Assembly: GCA_019400425.1 (NCBI GenBank)
Contig: JAFREE010000036.1
Span: forward strand, 1-64,000
Direction: 5' to 3'
DNA length: 64,000 nucleotides
Source of the DNA: Hymenochaete sp. R1
Lineage: Eukaryota > Basidiomycota > Agaricomycetes > Hymenochaetales > Hymenochaetaceae
Shown here: positions 46,566 to 58,890 of the stretch, one piece after another
How positions within the stretch are numbered: the stretch's first letter is position 1
Layout of the letters: each line of letters begins with the position of its first letter
Translations under genes and position numbers: made by a program
Notes under the pieces: generated by a model
Told to the model about the DNA's origin: nothing
Database searches by the model: none
Seen by the model: only the letters and a program-made list of their open reading frames with translations

Positions 46566-47181
46566 AGGCCATGCCTAGATCATTCCCAAACTGCAAGCGT
46601 TTCTGCCCTCATTTCTTGAACTTTGATGGCCTTCGAGCATCGCACCGCGCGTTTGCTTCTTTTTGTTTATTTGTCATTATTCGTGTTGTTTGTACCTATG
46701 CTTATCTCGATTTCTGTACTCTACCTGTTGTTCCCTTATCTCCTGCACCGCCAGCACGCGTACCCAGTCCGGCCTACCTTACTACTGTGCTATTTGTAGA
46801 TATCGTACATTCCTCATATTCCGAATCTTCTTTTGTACTTGCTTCGCAACCCGACATTTACATTGGATTTGTTAGTGAGTTAAATCTATATTGATATTCT
46901 TTTTGTAATAGTATTCCTTTGTCATTGGAATCGAATAACGGTGTGAGCGGAAGGCTACGAGAAATCTTCAACGTAAATTATCTTTAGCTGCCATATATTT
47001 TATATACTAAATGAAAAAGAAACTCCTTTCGGCGATCTGGTCCTCGATGCTGCATTCGAGTCGCTATTAATTAGTCTTCTTTGGGTTGTGAATCATCTTC
47101 ACACCAGCAACTATATCCGTTTTTCACAGTGCTTGAAAGGGACAAATAAGTAAAGTGTTGATGAAAAGCCAGCAATACGTA
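46566..47181. other. intergenic, convergent 3' regions
   Basis: About 615 bases between two converging genes; T-rich on the plus strand in its first half. Nothing recognised. Confidence 0.5.
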
Positions 47182-48654
47182 CTATTCTGTAATAGACGGT
47201 AACGATGCCAGTGTTCGCTCCTCCGGGTCGTCAAATGCTCCAAATACCAAGGGTTCGCGCAGGCCGTCCCAGATAAAATCTGAGTTTGCAGGGGTTCCTT
47301 CGAGAGGCATTGCCTTACGATGCCAATATACGTAGAATTGCATACGCAAATACGAACTCCGAATACCACCTACAATGACTTGAAGGTGCCTTTTCCGATA
47401 TCCAGGTATAGCATGGCAACTATCGAGGAGGCGACATATTGAAAACACGTTCGACCATTCTCTACTGTCCTCCAAGACCAGTCGCTGCAGCCCGGAACCG
47501 ACACCACCGAAATTCTGACCATAAGATAAAGCTGCGAAGAGACCTATCGTTCCCACATGATGTGTAATACCCAGCTGCTCGAGATGGGGGAACAACTCGA
47601 GTAACAATAGCAACTCTGGCTCACTGCCCATCCCATCTCCAATTTGTAACTTGGTCAGAGGTGCTTGGGAGTGCACTGCGAGTGTTGTAAACTCATAAAG
47701 GGGGCTTTGATGCATTTCAGTGGAGCTCCCAATAGTTAGTTCCTTTAGAGATGGTGTGATGAGACGGTTAAAGAGTTTTAGGTCATCTTCACTGTGGCTC
47801 ATGTGTTCTAACGAACGCAATTGGGGAAGTTCAAGCACTGCGCAGGTTTCAAGTCCCTGGATATTCATCGGAAGTCCCATCCATTGCCTAATTTCTGTCA
47901 CCAATCGGTGAAGATTTGGACAATGTCGAAGGAGTTCGACGGTGTCGATCAGAAGGTGTTCGTTCCCATTTATTCGTAGGATAAGATCGGTGAGATTTGG
48001 CGCAATGACGGTATTGACTGGCGGTCGAACGGCTGGAAAGCGGAACAAACTATTACGCTCACTGGAAGTTGCATCGTACACTGCAATGGTGCTCCAATCT
48101 TCATCTCCAAATGTCAAGAGGAAATTTAATTCGAGGTGGGTTGTTTCGCTCAAATCGGAGATGAAATAGCTGTGAGTCTGCGTGACATAACCGGGAAGGA
48201 AATCAAGCTCGATGACCATCTGGTCCCAGCGGCGCTGGTTGGCGGCAAGTAAACGAAGTATGCTCTCCATGCACAATAGCTGATCGGTGAAGTCGTCCTC
48301 ATCTTGGAATTGTTGCAGGAACATCTTTATGTGGAATCCAAGTGGTGCATCCTTTGATCGAACGAGCCAAGTCGAGACCAAGTCCACCCAACCTTTCCGA
48401 ACTCTTCGGCCCATCTTCATGTAATAGGCCCTAAATTCGGTATCCCGTGGTTCGGTCGAAAGGCAAAGGCGGGTCCAGAGCGACGAGCAATCCAGAGCGA
48501 TAGATCTCCAGTGACTGCATGTCTGGGAGACATTCAAGGGTACTTGGATGAGATCTGGTAAGCCCACGCTTGGAGTGTCTTCGACGGCCTGGCAGAAAAT
48601 CAGTCTTGCGATCTCCGGTGCGGCCAACGCTGAATGCATTTGTTCATTTAGCAT
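47182..48654 (-). CDS. F-box / leucine-rich-repeat-like protein
   Basis: Single-exon open frame; the first ATG is at 48654 and gives 490 aa. The N-terminus has EIARLIFCQAVED and VPLNVSQTCSHWRSIALDCS then SLWTRLCL. This is the usual form of agaricomycete F-box proteins (L-x-VSQTC--WR-IAL--P-LW). The rest shows irregular leucine-rich strands (APNLTDLILRINGNEHLL, LRHCPNLHRLVTEI, LPQLRSLEHMS, TPSLKELTIGSS, FPHLEQLGITHH). Such proteins recruit substrates to SCF ubiquitin ligases; the substrate is not predictable. F-box genes of this type are massively expanded in mushrooms, so no specific orthology is claimed. It is convergent with the Medusa-like gene and divergent from LSm2. Confidence 0.8.
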   Translation of the reverse strand: MLNEQMHSALAAPEIARLIFCQAVEDTPSVGLPDLIQVPLNVSQTCSHWRSIALDCSSLWTRLCLSTEPRDTEFRAYYMKMGRRVRKGWVDLVSTWLVRSKDAPLGFHIKMFLQQFQDEDDFTDQLLCMESILRLLAANQRRWDQMVIELDFLPGYVTQTHSYFISDLSETTHLELNFLLTFGDEDWSTIAVYDATSSERNSLFRFPAVRPPVNTVIAPNLTDLILRINGNEHLLIDTVELLRHCPNLHRLVTEIRQWMGLPMNIQGLETCAVLELPQLRSLEHMSHSEDDLKLFNRLITPSLKELTIGSSTEMHQSPLYEFTTLAVHSQAPLTKLQIGDGMGSEPELLLLLELFPHLEQLGITHHVGTIGLFAALSYGQNFGGVGSGLQRLVLEDSREWSNVFSICRLLDSCHAIPGYRKRHLQVIVGGIRSSYLRMQFYVYWHRKAMPLEGTPANSDFIWDGLREPLVFGAFDDPEERTLASLPSITE

Positions 48655-48998
48655 AGCAGTCTCTATTCCTATCAGCAACAATTTCCTCCAAATGAATCAA
48701 ATTAACCAACGTACGACTCAGAGATACTTGAGTTTTCGCTGGTGTTGTGGTCGTTGTTCAACTTGAAGTCAAATTTAAAGGTACCGAGGCTGAGTTTGAG
48801 ATTGACACTGCCTCAGATTACATAATTAAGAGTGCGTCGATCATAAGGCTACAGGAAAGAACTTTAACTTAAATTAAGAAACAGAGATTGGCCTGTGCAC
48901 AACACCGTGACTGCGGCTACAACTGCCAGCTGCATCTCCTTCGAAAATCTTCATCTTACCTGACAGTTTGACTCTGACGCTTGATTTTTGCAGAAAAA
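48655..48998. promoter_or_regulatory. divergent promoter region, F-box / LSm2
   Basis: 344 bases between two divergent start codons. No specific element is identified with confidence. Confidence 0.4.
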
Positions 48999-49527
48999 AT
49001 GGTGTGCAGTCAGCTTAAAGGTCCTTCAAAGAGTCTGATAGTCATGATCAATGGAATTATTCTAGCTCATCTTCTCCATGTTCAAAACCCTGACGGGCCA
49101 AACGGTCACGGTTGAGCTCAAGAACGACCTATCAATCGTCGGTGTCCTCAAGTCTGTTGATCAGTGAGCTAGCCCTATGTACTACTAGAGTTTTATGTCC
49201 TTATCTCTTGGCCAGGTTCTTGAATATCCGGTTAGATGACATCAAGGTTTTGGACGACGCCCGGCACCCGCATATGGTTCGTGTGGATTTGTTGACACAT
49301 CTACTTTGGTTACTGATACTGGACTCACTGCTGTAGATGGCGGTGAAAAACTGTTTTATACGTGGGTCAGTTGTACGATATGTCAAATTGCCCGCAGAGC
49401 ATGTGGACAAACAATTGCTGGAAGATGCAACGAGGAGAGGTGGGCGTTTATTATCGAAATTTCGGTCATTATGAGAGGAATTATTCTGACTTTGTTTCTA
49501 GATGCTCAAAATCAAGCAAAGCGATGA
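48999..49527 (+). CDS. LSM2: U6 snRNA-associated Sm-like protein LSm2
   Basis: Model join: 48999-49001, 49066-49163, 49216-49276, 49337-49439, 49502-49527; 96 aa, the usual LSm2 length, in frame. The first coding exon is only the ATG: the GTGTGC donor follows directly, and the acceptor at 49065 leads into LIFSMFKTLTGQTVTVELKN (family: MLFFSFFKTLVGK). Then DLSIVGVLKSVDQFLNIRLD, DIKVLDDARHPHM and VKNCFIRGSVVRYVKLP cover the Sm1 and Sm2 motifs, ending EDATRRDAQNQAKR. LSm2 forms the LSm2-8 ring on the 3' end of U6 snRNA in the nucleus and the LSm1-7 ring in mRNA decay. Four introns in a 96-codon gene are notable. Confidence 0.93.
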
Positions 49528-49628
49528 TGACGTTAAGTCTCATGGTTCTCCGAAAAAAGTTCTATTGTCGTGGATTACCCTACACGATATACTTGTTCGG
49601 TCTATGCTACAACTTGTGACCATCAAAT

Positions 49629-50807
49629 TTAATTCTTCCAGACCTTTACAGTCCCATCTGCACTTGCAGTTACGAATTCTCCCGGATTCGTCGGATGGTG
49701 TTCGACCCATGTTATCACTTTGTCATGTACCTTCGGTGGAGGAGAGGGAGGTAGAGGCTTGGCCTATCGTAGAAAGCTAAATAAGCAAGCAGTACCAGCA
49801 AACGGATATGAGACTCACATCAACCAAATCCCAAGCCCAAACCATACCTTCCTCATCACCACATATCACACTTGCCTCCGCATGCCCAAAGCACGCACGA
49901 CACCGATACGACTCACTTCGATGGGATGTGAAGTCGTTGAGCATATTTCCCGTGTTGAGGTCCATCAATCTCACATGAGAATCGAGCGTTGCGACAAGCG
50001 CTGTGGTGGAATCTTTTGTGGGGACGACGGAGGTGACAGGGTGGCCGAGGAAATCGGCGCGCAGCTCGCCCATGCGGAGATCGTGTGTGCGAATGTGCCC
50101 GTCGACGGAACCTGAAAGAATATACGTGGGACCGACGTAGATGGCCTGGATTGCGTCCGTCGCCTCGTCTAGAGTTTGGATGGGTTGCCGGGACTGAGAT
50201 CTAAGGTCAATGTCATTGAGTTGAGTCTGCATCTCCGCCAAAGCTGGGTTGAATGCGTACCGCAAATCCCAGAGGCGGACTTTCGCGTCAAATGAACCTA
50301 GTTAAAAGTATCAATACTGTTGTAGGCTAAATTTGAAAGTGCTGGACTCACCGCTTGCTACGACTGATGCATCCTCGTTGAACTCGACGGCATTGATCTT
50401 CCCCATATGGCCTGCGAGCCTCCGGGTGGTCACCGCCGTAGCTACATCCCACACGAACACAGATCTATCCCCGCCGGAGGAAGCGAACTTGACGTTGTCA
50501 TGAGCACTAAGACAAGCCCGAAACGTTAGTTTCAGTCGCCGGGTTATACTGCTAAAAACAGAGAATACACTGCAATATAGTGAGATGCGTACACTGTGAT
50601 GGAGAGCACCTCGTAGCCATGGCCGGTGAATGTCTTGATCTCGAGTCCTGTTGACGGGTTCCACAGACGGACGCTGCGGTCCTGCCCGCCGGTAAGGACG
50701 TATTTAGCTGAGCCCTTGGCGTAGCGGGCGACGTGTACGGGGCCTCTGTGGCTATCGAGGGTTGCATGGAGAGTGCGAGCGAGTTGAGGACCTCGCGAGG
50801 GTGCCAT
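49629..50807 (-). CDS. WD40 scaffold MORG1 / WDR83 orthologue
   Basis: Model join(complement): 50807-50593, 50506-50352, 50297-49819, 49763-49629; 327 aa, in frame, close to the ~315 of animal MORG1. WD repeats are visible: HRGPVHVARYAKGSAKYVLT with GGQDRSVRLWNPSTGLEIKT, the family-typical FTGHGYEVLSITVAHDNVKF with SGGGD-like ASSGGDRSVFVWDVA, GHMGKINAVEFNEDASVVAS, QTLDEATDAIQAIYVGPTYI, SGSVDGHIRTHDLRMGELRA, TTALVATLDSHVRLMDLNTG, ICGDEEGMVWAWDLVD and FVTASADGTVKVW. The order and linkers (RTHDLRMG, QTLDEA) match MORG1, a scaffold of MAP-kinase signalling that is also found with spliceosomal C complexes. It is convergent with LSm2 (101-base gap) and head-to-head with the DOCK gene. Confidence 0.9.
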
Positions 50808-51044
50808 GAGTGCTTCGCGCTTGATGTGTTTGAGCGAGAATATAAATCAAGCTAATGAAAGAAAGATCGTGGTGAGAGATTAATCAGTGCTCGTCGTCGT
50901 CGTTGCCGTCGTCGGTGACGGGCCTAGAATATCGAGGGCCAACTGTTAAGTCCGGCGGATCTGAGATTGTTTGCTCGACATAAACCAACAACTTGTTGTC
51001 GCTATTACTTGTTGTCCTTTGACTACTTCCTTCCGTGTCGAGTT

Positions 51045-51078
<34 letters not shown>

Positions 51079-51212
51079 GGCGAGCTCAAGTTGTCAATCT
51101 GCATCTCTTCAATTCCCAGAGCCCGCCCGTGACGATCTCGCGCGTTTCCCTTTCCCCTCATCTTCCTCTGCCCCTGACGCTCTGCCGCCGGGCCTCCTCC
51201 ACACAATCCTTC
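50808..51212. promoter_or_regulatory. bidirectional promoter region, MORG1 / DOCK GEF
   Basis: 405 bases between two divergent start codons. It contains a (GTC)11 microsatellite at 51045-51077 and an imperfect CGT-rich run near 50887-50913. Transcription start sites are not identifiable from sequence alone. Confidence 0.5.
51045..51077. repeat. (GTC)11 microsatellite
   Basis: Eleven perfect GTC units, within the presumed 5' UTR or promoter of the DOCK gene. The frame through it on the minus strand would read poly-Asp, but no gene uses it. Confidence 0.95.
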
Positions 51213-54200
51213 ATGCTGCCGTCAACGGCCAACCAGCGTAAAGGCGTCTGGGAACCTCTTTCGCTCATCGTCTACGGCTACGCTGTCCACCCGCTATCCC
51301 CAGGCCAGCGTGACACCCGTGTCTCCAACCGCACTGGACGCTTCTCGACTGCTACTGAGGGCTCAGAGGGTGACTTTGCCCACAGGGATGTCGTTTCACT
51401 CGAAGTCGGCGACGAAATATATGCATTTGAGAAATACACGCCGAAGGGAAAGGAGTGTGAAGGCGTGTGGTATCGAGGGTGAGTGGTTGCCTTCCACCAT
51501 ATGAATGCAAGCAATCCTAATTGGCGCTGGTTACTAACCTCTTTGACTTGAAATATGGGTCTACACCATCAGATATGTCGTGTGCACATCGAGAAGACCT
51601 CCAATTAACTGGGCTGCATCCTCGGACCCGTCCTCGTCAAAGGTCAAATTCGCCGAGCCCCAGCAGGTTTTCATAGGAATATTTCCCGCGTCTCACATTC
51701 ATGTTCGGGATGAACTTTCCGACGCCGAGGGTCGTCTCGCAGACGTCGCCCAGCAGGTCAATGGCGCCAACAAGGAGCGTGGACGGGATATGGACACGCT
51801 CAAAGAGGAGGACGAGGACGCCGACCACGCGTACGGGCGCAAGTCGTTCAAGCTTGGACCTCCCCCAGACCAGGCCAATTCCTCTCGAGCCGGTCTCCCT
51901 GTCTACCCACCCAGCGTCCGCTCACAATCTCCGTCAGAATCTCAGCCGCTCAAACCCCTCCCGCCACGTCCTTCACTCAAGTCGGGGGACGACACCGCGT
52001 CGGGGCAGGAACAACCTATCATTGACGAGATCGCCTCTGCACTTCGGGAATGGCATAATCTTATGTTTCTTTATCTTGCCAAGAGGGATTATAACTTATT
52101 CTATACTGTTCGAGAACACATCGAAGCCCTCCACCTTGGTAGACGACAGCTACTCGCACAGACACTGAGCGCCGAGGAAACGGTTTCTTTACGGCGGGAA
52201 TGCGTTGGCCGACTCGTGAGCGGGAATATTGTGCAGGGCTTGGATGTGATTGTGAGGCATCCAACATGGGGTGGGCTTGTTACTGTTGATGTTGAGAGTG
52301 AGGTCGACCCTAGGAGCTGGGTTAGCGCGGTGCGCATGTATGCCATGCAGGTTGCATTGGCGTATATGGATGTCAGAATCCCTGCAATGGCGGCGGCGGC
52401 GGAATACACGGCGTTCCCGACCACCCCAGCGCCTAACGCCAATTCCTCCGCTCCTTCAGATATCAATCGCCTCCGTGGACACTCCAGAGCGCTTGGGTCG
52501 CTGGCACCACCACAGCGCGCAAAACCAGAATCTGTAAAGTTTTATCATGTCTTTTTAGACGTCCGGGCATTCGTCGCATCGATATGTTCACCAGGCGAAA
52601 CAGCAGAGCTCTATTTTTCACTTTATAACAAAAACGACATGCGTTTCGTGACAGAGGACTTTTGTGCTGTTCTCAACCATAATGGCGTTCTTGCAAGGGA
52701 CCCTTCGTCAAAAATCCACACGCTGTTCACCGACCTTGTCCAAGCCGATATTCAAGAGCCTATTTTCCTCGTTTGCAAGATCGTCCGTAACGGAGCGCTG
52801 AAAATTACAAACACCTTTAACTCAGCCATTCCTGTCGAAAACCCACGACGCGGCTCCGAGAGCTCTGTCCGCGAGAACGGGACAACAGGCCGTTGGGACA
52901 CCCCACCTCTGCCAAACAATGTTCACCCAGGAGCAAACTTGGCTAGGTCTGGTACGATTGTGGAAAACTCAGCTGGCCAGTTTAGGCGCCCGTTTGGATG
53001 CGCGGTGCTTGAGCTTACGCAGTTACGCGATTTCATGCGGGATAATACGGAGGTGCCGTCTAATAAGGAACATACGATGCCGATATATGTTGCAGCAAAC
53101 GAAGCGGTGTACTCGATGTTGCATCAGGATATCATTGCGAACAACACGAAGGAGTTCGAGAAATCACCAAGGTTAGTATTCAGATTCTCTCACGTTTCGC
53201 TGTGAAGGGTTTCGATTAACATGTTTCTTCAGGGCGGAGATGTTAGCTGTATCTATTAAGATTTTTCACGGCGACGCCAAGACGATTGTTCGGGAAAATC
53301 CTTCGTTATTGATCAGCGCTCCTTTAACTGCTCGCCTCGGCTTCCCGGACGTAGTCTTTCCAGGGGACATTCGAAATGAGATGTATGTCAAGCTTTGGAG
53401 CGGCGAGTTTTCTTCATCGAGCGGCGGTGCCCGCCTTAGCGTCACAAACTTCACACGAGGCTCCATCTCAACACACAGCACGAACGTCCAGGTGACAGTC
53501 GAGCTGCGTGATGGATCTGGAAGTACGGTCGAGCGTGGGATCTTACAGGGCAGCGGCGAGCAAGGCGTGACACAACTTCATTCGATGGTCTTCCAACGGA
53601 ACAACATGCCGACTTTCGGTGAGATGATGAAACTCCAGCTGCCCTTGAACGGCCCACCAAATTGGCATTTATACTTCACGTTCCGGAACCGAAGCTCGAG
53701 GGACCGCATGCAAGGACGGGCGACGGGTGAGCTGGAGCGACCGTTTGCGTTTGCGTTCTTGCCGTTGCTGCCAGACGGTCGCGCTTTCTTGGAAGATGGA
53801 AGTCATAATCTGGTGCTTTACCGTATATCAAGCGTGAACCAGATCCCCGCCGACATATATCTAAATCGGCTGCAATGGACGACGGGAGGGAACAGGATCG
53901 AAGGGTTGACGGTCGACGCTGACTTGTTTAGAACATGTCCACCTATTCGAGACAACCTTGTCATTCGGTCTTCGTTGTGTTCAACCAAGTTCACACAAAA
54001 TCAGGTGCTTCTGAGCCTATTGAACTGGGATCAAATTCATGATAAGGACGTCCTGTCGACTATCTTGTCCAAGTTCACGTTTGTCGGCGAAGTGGAGATA
54101 GTCAAGTTCCTTCGTGATATCTTCGACTCCCTATTTGCCATCCTTATTTCGCCGAGTAATATCGCGGGCGAGATGGATGGGCTGGTCTTCAACGCTTTAG

Positions 54201-57200
54201 TCACAGTATTGGGTATCGTTCAGGACCGTCGTTTCAGTAACTTTCAGCCTGTTTTGGACGTTTACATCGAGAAGCACTTCAATTGCTCATCAGCTTCGTT
54301 ACCTATGATACAGTCTCTGAACAGGCTCCTCCAGAATCCGTCTTCAACAGAAAACGCAATGTCTCTCCGTGCAGCATTGAAGGTCTGGGACTACTTGATG
54401 AAGTTCATCGTTCGTTCTCGGGAGCTGCAGAAGGCGAAGGATCACGGAATGGGTGGAGGTATAACATCTGAGCACATCGAAACCGCCTTCAAGCGCGAAC
54501 TTCATACTCACCTACTGGAGGTCAACCATCTGATGTCCTCAACCTCACCGGCATCCATCATCGGCACCCAGACGATTGCCCTTCAACACTTCACTTCCAT
54601 TCTCCCCGAGCTCGCAAAGATCTTCCCCAATGTAGAGCTCGTTTCCATCGTCACGAGTTTCGCCAACTCTGTACCAGGTGCAAAGGGTAAAGTCGTCATC
54701 TGGAAACTCATCATGTACCTCCAGGTCGTGAAGGGCTTCCTATTCGACATCGCTGCGTCGCGATCCCTCCTCGTTGAGGCTGTTGTGATTTGGATCAAGC
54801 CTCATTTTGGCAAGTTTGACGAATATACGCAAACGAATCCTGGCGACACAGAGAGCGCGAGGGATAATGCGAGAGTGGGTTGGTTAGAGAGTATTAGACT
54901 CTGTGTGTCGATCGTTGCGGTGATGTTGGATAAGCTGCAGCAAAACCTTGTTGATCCGCATATAGCGACCGATCGCAATTTGTTGAGACAGGAGCAGGAT
55001 AATGTGGAATACCTTCTTTCCCTAATGCCTCGGTTAGTGGTTTATTTGTGGCATAGATTAAGATCCAACTCAATGGCGCTCGATACAGGTTGCTAGACTC
55101 ATATAGAGAACTGCAAAATCCAGAGTCTATCAGGGCTTTGGAGAAGACCAAGAGTGGACAGAATCTAGCATCGGCAGTTCCCGTCAGCTTCCCAGAATCA
55201 TACCCCTTCTCCCTCTTCTCCCTTTCGCCCAATACAGAACGCGATATCTCTGCTGCAACATCCAGCCAGTCCGTCCAAGCCCCGCTTTTCAACTGCGCTC
55301 TCGCCGAGATCGCCATCGTTTTCCTCGTGCTCGTGCTCTCCTCACCCAAAAAAGATATCGTCAACTTCCTCGAAGCGAGCCTCGAGATCGAGGGAAAGGA
55401 AAATTTCGCACATCTCATTTCATCATTCTTCAAGGTTGCGTGCTCGATCTTGGATAACGAGCCGTTCCCGAATACATGGTTGAATGTGAATATTTTGGCG
55501 CATGAGGTATTAATTAAGATGACGGATCCAGTTGCGAAGTTGATGGAGAGGGACTTCATACCGGATCAGGAGGAGGCGCATTTGTTCAATACGACTCTAT
55601 GGAGGGAAGCGCTGTATACGATTCTGAAGCTTCTCTCGTCCGAGCAACTCGTCATTGAAGAATTCAGCCCTCAGGTACGCATCCCAAGGTCAAACTTGTG
55701 TTGTTGACTGATAGTCTAATAAGAAACGACGGGCGGTTTGGAGATTGGCCGGTGACATTCGTGGCGAAGGTGCCGCCATCCTCCTGCGCCTATGGGAATC
55801 ACTAGGTTGGCCAGAACAAGTATCTGCGGAAGCAGGGGCTGTCACCAGATACGGTGTAAGTTTCAAGACATAGACGATACGGTAGACCGGTTTCTAATCT
55901 TCTTATTTAGGGTTATCAAGTTGCAATGAACACCCTCGTGGGGCTCGTCGTCAACCTCTGTCTCAGCCACCATGACCAGGTCCGTAATAACGCCGTCCAA
56001 ATGCTCTACAGCATGATCATCTCCGAGTATCACATCGCGCAAAACTTCGATGACATCGAGAACGAGTTGGTGAACAAACTTGATACGCTGTTCATGTCGG
56101 ATAGCAAAGGCGACGATATTTCGCGGACGTTCTTCATTGGGCAGCTGCGTCATCTGTTTGAGTCTTCGTTCGTGGATGAGCAGCTGAGGATGCGGGTGTC
56201 GAACTTCCTGGATTCTGTTGATTTATTCTTGGAGCTGCTACTTAACGTGAGGGCGTTGCCGGACGGAGAGGAGTTTTCGGATGATAGGGTTATCGCTACG
56301 GTACGGTATTGGACAGCTATTTTTATGTTTCTGTCTAACCGTTTTTTTCCAGCTTCGTCTCATGAATTTTATTCGTCGTATCGGAAGAGACGAGATTTAC
56401 ATCAAATACGTGCACCAGCTCGTAAATGTGAGTATCAATTCTTCAAAAATTTCGCTCTGATCTTAATGAATATCGAAAGATGCATCTGGAGAGCCAAAAC
56501 TATGTCGAAGCCGCTTTGACCCTTAAGCTACACTCCGACCTTCACGAGTGGAATCTTACGTCTTTCGTGCAGCCCATGGAAGACCTTGGATTACCGCGAC
56601 AGTCTCAATTTCATCGGAAGGAGACTCTGTGCCTCTTGATTCTGGATTATCTTGGAAAAGGGAAAGCATGGGAGAGGGCAATTGAGATTTGCGACGAGCT
56701 TGCATATCAGCACTCAGAGATGACATACAACTAGTGAGTACTGATCTCGTTTCTTGTTTGACTAGTGTTGATTGTGCACATAGTTCTCGTCTCGCGGAAA
56801 TCTTGAGATTGAAAGCTTCTCTTCTGGAACACATCGTCACTGAACAACGTTACTATCCTGATTATTTCCGAGTCGCATTCTATGGTACCTTTCCTGTTGC
56901 TATCCGCAATAAGCAGTTCATCGTGCGTGAAAACTTTTATCCTTCGTTCGTCTTATGTCTAATTGTGACCTTGTAGTACCGTGGTTATGAATGGGAGAAG
57001 TTTGGCGCATTTTGCGAACGTATGCTCAATAAGCATCCCGGGGCTCAACTTCTTCGGACTATGGGAGAGCCATCAGTCGACATCAAATTTGGCACGGACC
57101 AATATATTCAGTGCACGGCTGTTACACCTGAACCTGATAAAACACTTGCTATTTTCAACAATCCCGATGTCCCTACGGCAGTTAGGATGTACTATGAGCA

Positions 57201-58433
57201 TAGGTATGAGAATTGTTCTTCTAGTTCTATGTACCTCGACACGTAGTTTATTTTTCATACAGTGCTGTCAACGTCTTTAGCTGCCAGAGGCCAGTAACAA
57301 AGGTTGGACCGAACGGTGAGGAAGAAAGCTGGATCCTGAAGACCTATTTCTCCACCGAAGAAATGTTCCCGACCGTGCTCAGAAGATCCGAAATTGTCGA
57401 TATCCAGACTATCGAGATATCTCCCATTGAGAGCGCTCTCAATGATGTGCGAGACAAGACGAAGGAGCTCAACATCTTAAAAGTCAGGTACACAAATCTA
57501 TCGAAAACCGGGCAGGTCGTTTCAACGAATGCGCTGTCGATGTCATTGGATAGCGCGGTCGACGCACCAGGGAACGGTGGTGTTTCTTTATACAGAGAGG
57601 CATTCTTGTCTCCAGTCTATCTGATCGAGAATCCAGAGCGCTCGGATCAAGTTCAACGTTTGAGGGAGGCTATCGAAGAACAGGTCCGAACTATTGACGC
57701 TTGCCTCAGACTGCACAAGGCATTGTGCCCGACTGAAATGGTGCCTTTCCATGACACCCTTGAACGTTTCTTCAGGAAGAATTTCTTCGAGGAAATCCGC
57801 CGCCTCTCCATCGATGCTATTTCACCCATAGAATCGTCACCGATATCCAGACACCCAGCGCACATGGGATCCTTGACGCACCTGCACGAGCGTAACCGCT
57901 CGCAGGCTTCTAACGTCACAGGTGTCACGGCTCGCTCGAAGAACTTCTATATCCCCCCTCTTCAACTCGGTAACTCGGTTGTCACACCTCCGCCAGCGTC
58001 TCCCCGTTCCCTTCGCACGCAAACAGTAGCTGATGGCGTGTCCGTGACAGGACATGGCGCTCCTTTACCGCACAACGGCGTCGGTGCCGTTCCGTACAAT
58101 AAGCAGACACCATTACAACGAAACTTGGCTGACCTCGCCCGCAATGGGCTGACTGGTATAGGTATGGGTGGATCGGGTCCGTCGTTAGGTTATGAACCTG
58201 GCATGAGTAGTATGACTATTGGTGGGGACACTTCGTCGCCCCATGGGTCTTTCGTTAACGTTGGCGCTACACTACCGCCCGTGGCTACTCTTGCGGGGAG
58301 TGCAGCGTCTTTGATGACTTCTAATATCGGGAACAGCATTGGATCGATAAAAGGTCGGTTCTCTCGTTTAGGGAGTTTGAATTTCGGAAGGCATGGGCGT
58401 CATGGTCATGGGGAGGGCCGAACGCATGGGTGA
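51213..58433 (+). CDS. DOCK-family Rho/Rac guanine-nucleotide exchange factor
   Basis: Model join: 51213-51478, 51573-53171, 53233-55032, 55089-55674, 55724-55855, 55911-56300, 56353-56427, 56480-56733, 56784-56922, 56977-57203, 57263-58433; 2212 aa, in frame through ten introns. The N-terminus is SH3-like (VSLEVGDEIYAFEKYTPKGK, then GVWYRGYVVC and QVFIGIFPASHIHV). A helical region follows (EIASALREWHNLMFLYLAKR). The DHR-1 lipid-binding C2 domain (~residues 620-770) has DIRNEMYVKLWSGEFSS and VELRDGSG. A long helical ARM-like middle part comes next. The DHR-2 exchange domain has LHSDLHEWNLTSFVQPMEDL, YYPDYFRVAFYGTFPVAIRN, YRGYEWEKFGAFCERMLNKH, KTYFSTEEMFPTVLRRSEIV and GGVSLYREAFL. The tail is Ser/Pro/Gly-rich. 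DOCK proteins load GTP on Rac/Cdc42-type GTPases to control polarity and actin; the fungal relative is Dck1. Confidence 0.93.
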
Positions 58434-58890
58434 TTTGTATATGTGCTCAGACAAGCCTTTCATCCACACTCCTTTATTTCCAAGTTTATGTATTTTTTTT
58501 CTAAGATTCTTTTCTTTATGTTGGTTATAAAGACTGGACGTTCTACTATCGTTTCGTTTCTTTTCCCGGTTTCTTTATCACGACTACCAGATACCCTTAC
58601 AGCTCACATTACATCGCTTTCTTGTTTTAAATTGGCTGCTCCCTGCATCCTGTAGCGCTTCAACATACTTGTGTATCGGAGACAATTTCCTGACTATCGT
58701 TTCAAATCGAATTCGCTTTGCATACTGAGATCAACTTTGCTGAGTACGACATCGAGTCAAGCCCTTCTTTGCATGCGCGCGTATTATGTAAGGCAGCCAA
58801 AAACGTCCGTCGCGCGTCTTGACACCGTCATTAGTCCTTTCCTTCTTCTTCCAACCACGACGACGACCACGACGACGAATCCTTCTGAAA
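58434..58890. other. intergenic, same-strand
   Basis: 457 bases between the DOCK gene and the WW-domain gene. A run of GAC/GAN-like triplets (about 58855-58882) sits just before the next ATG. No gene. Confidence 0.5.

Noticed and set aside
50946..51206. Minus-strand open frame with a run of Asp residues
   Set aside because: The Asp run is the (GTC)11 microsatellite read on the other strand; no other support.
50967..51212. N-terminal extension of the DOCK frame through the GTC repeat
   Set aside because: The frame is open upstream of 51213, but the extension reads a poly-Val repeat with no DOCK similarity; the ATG at 51213 leads straight into the SH3-like region.
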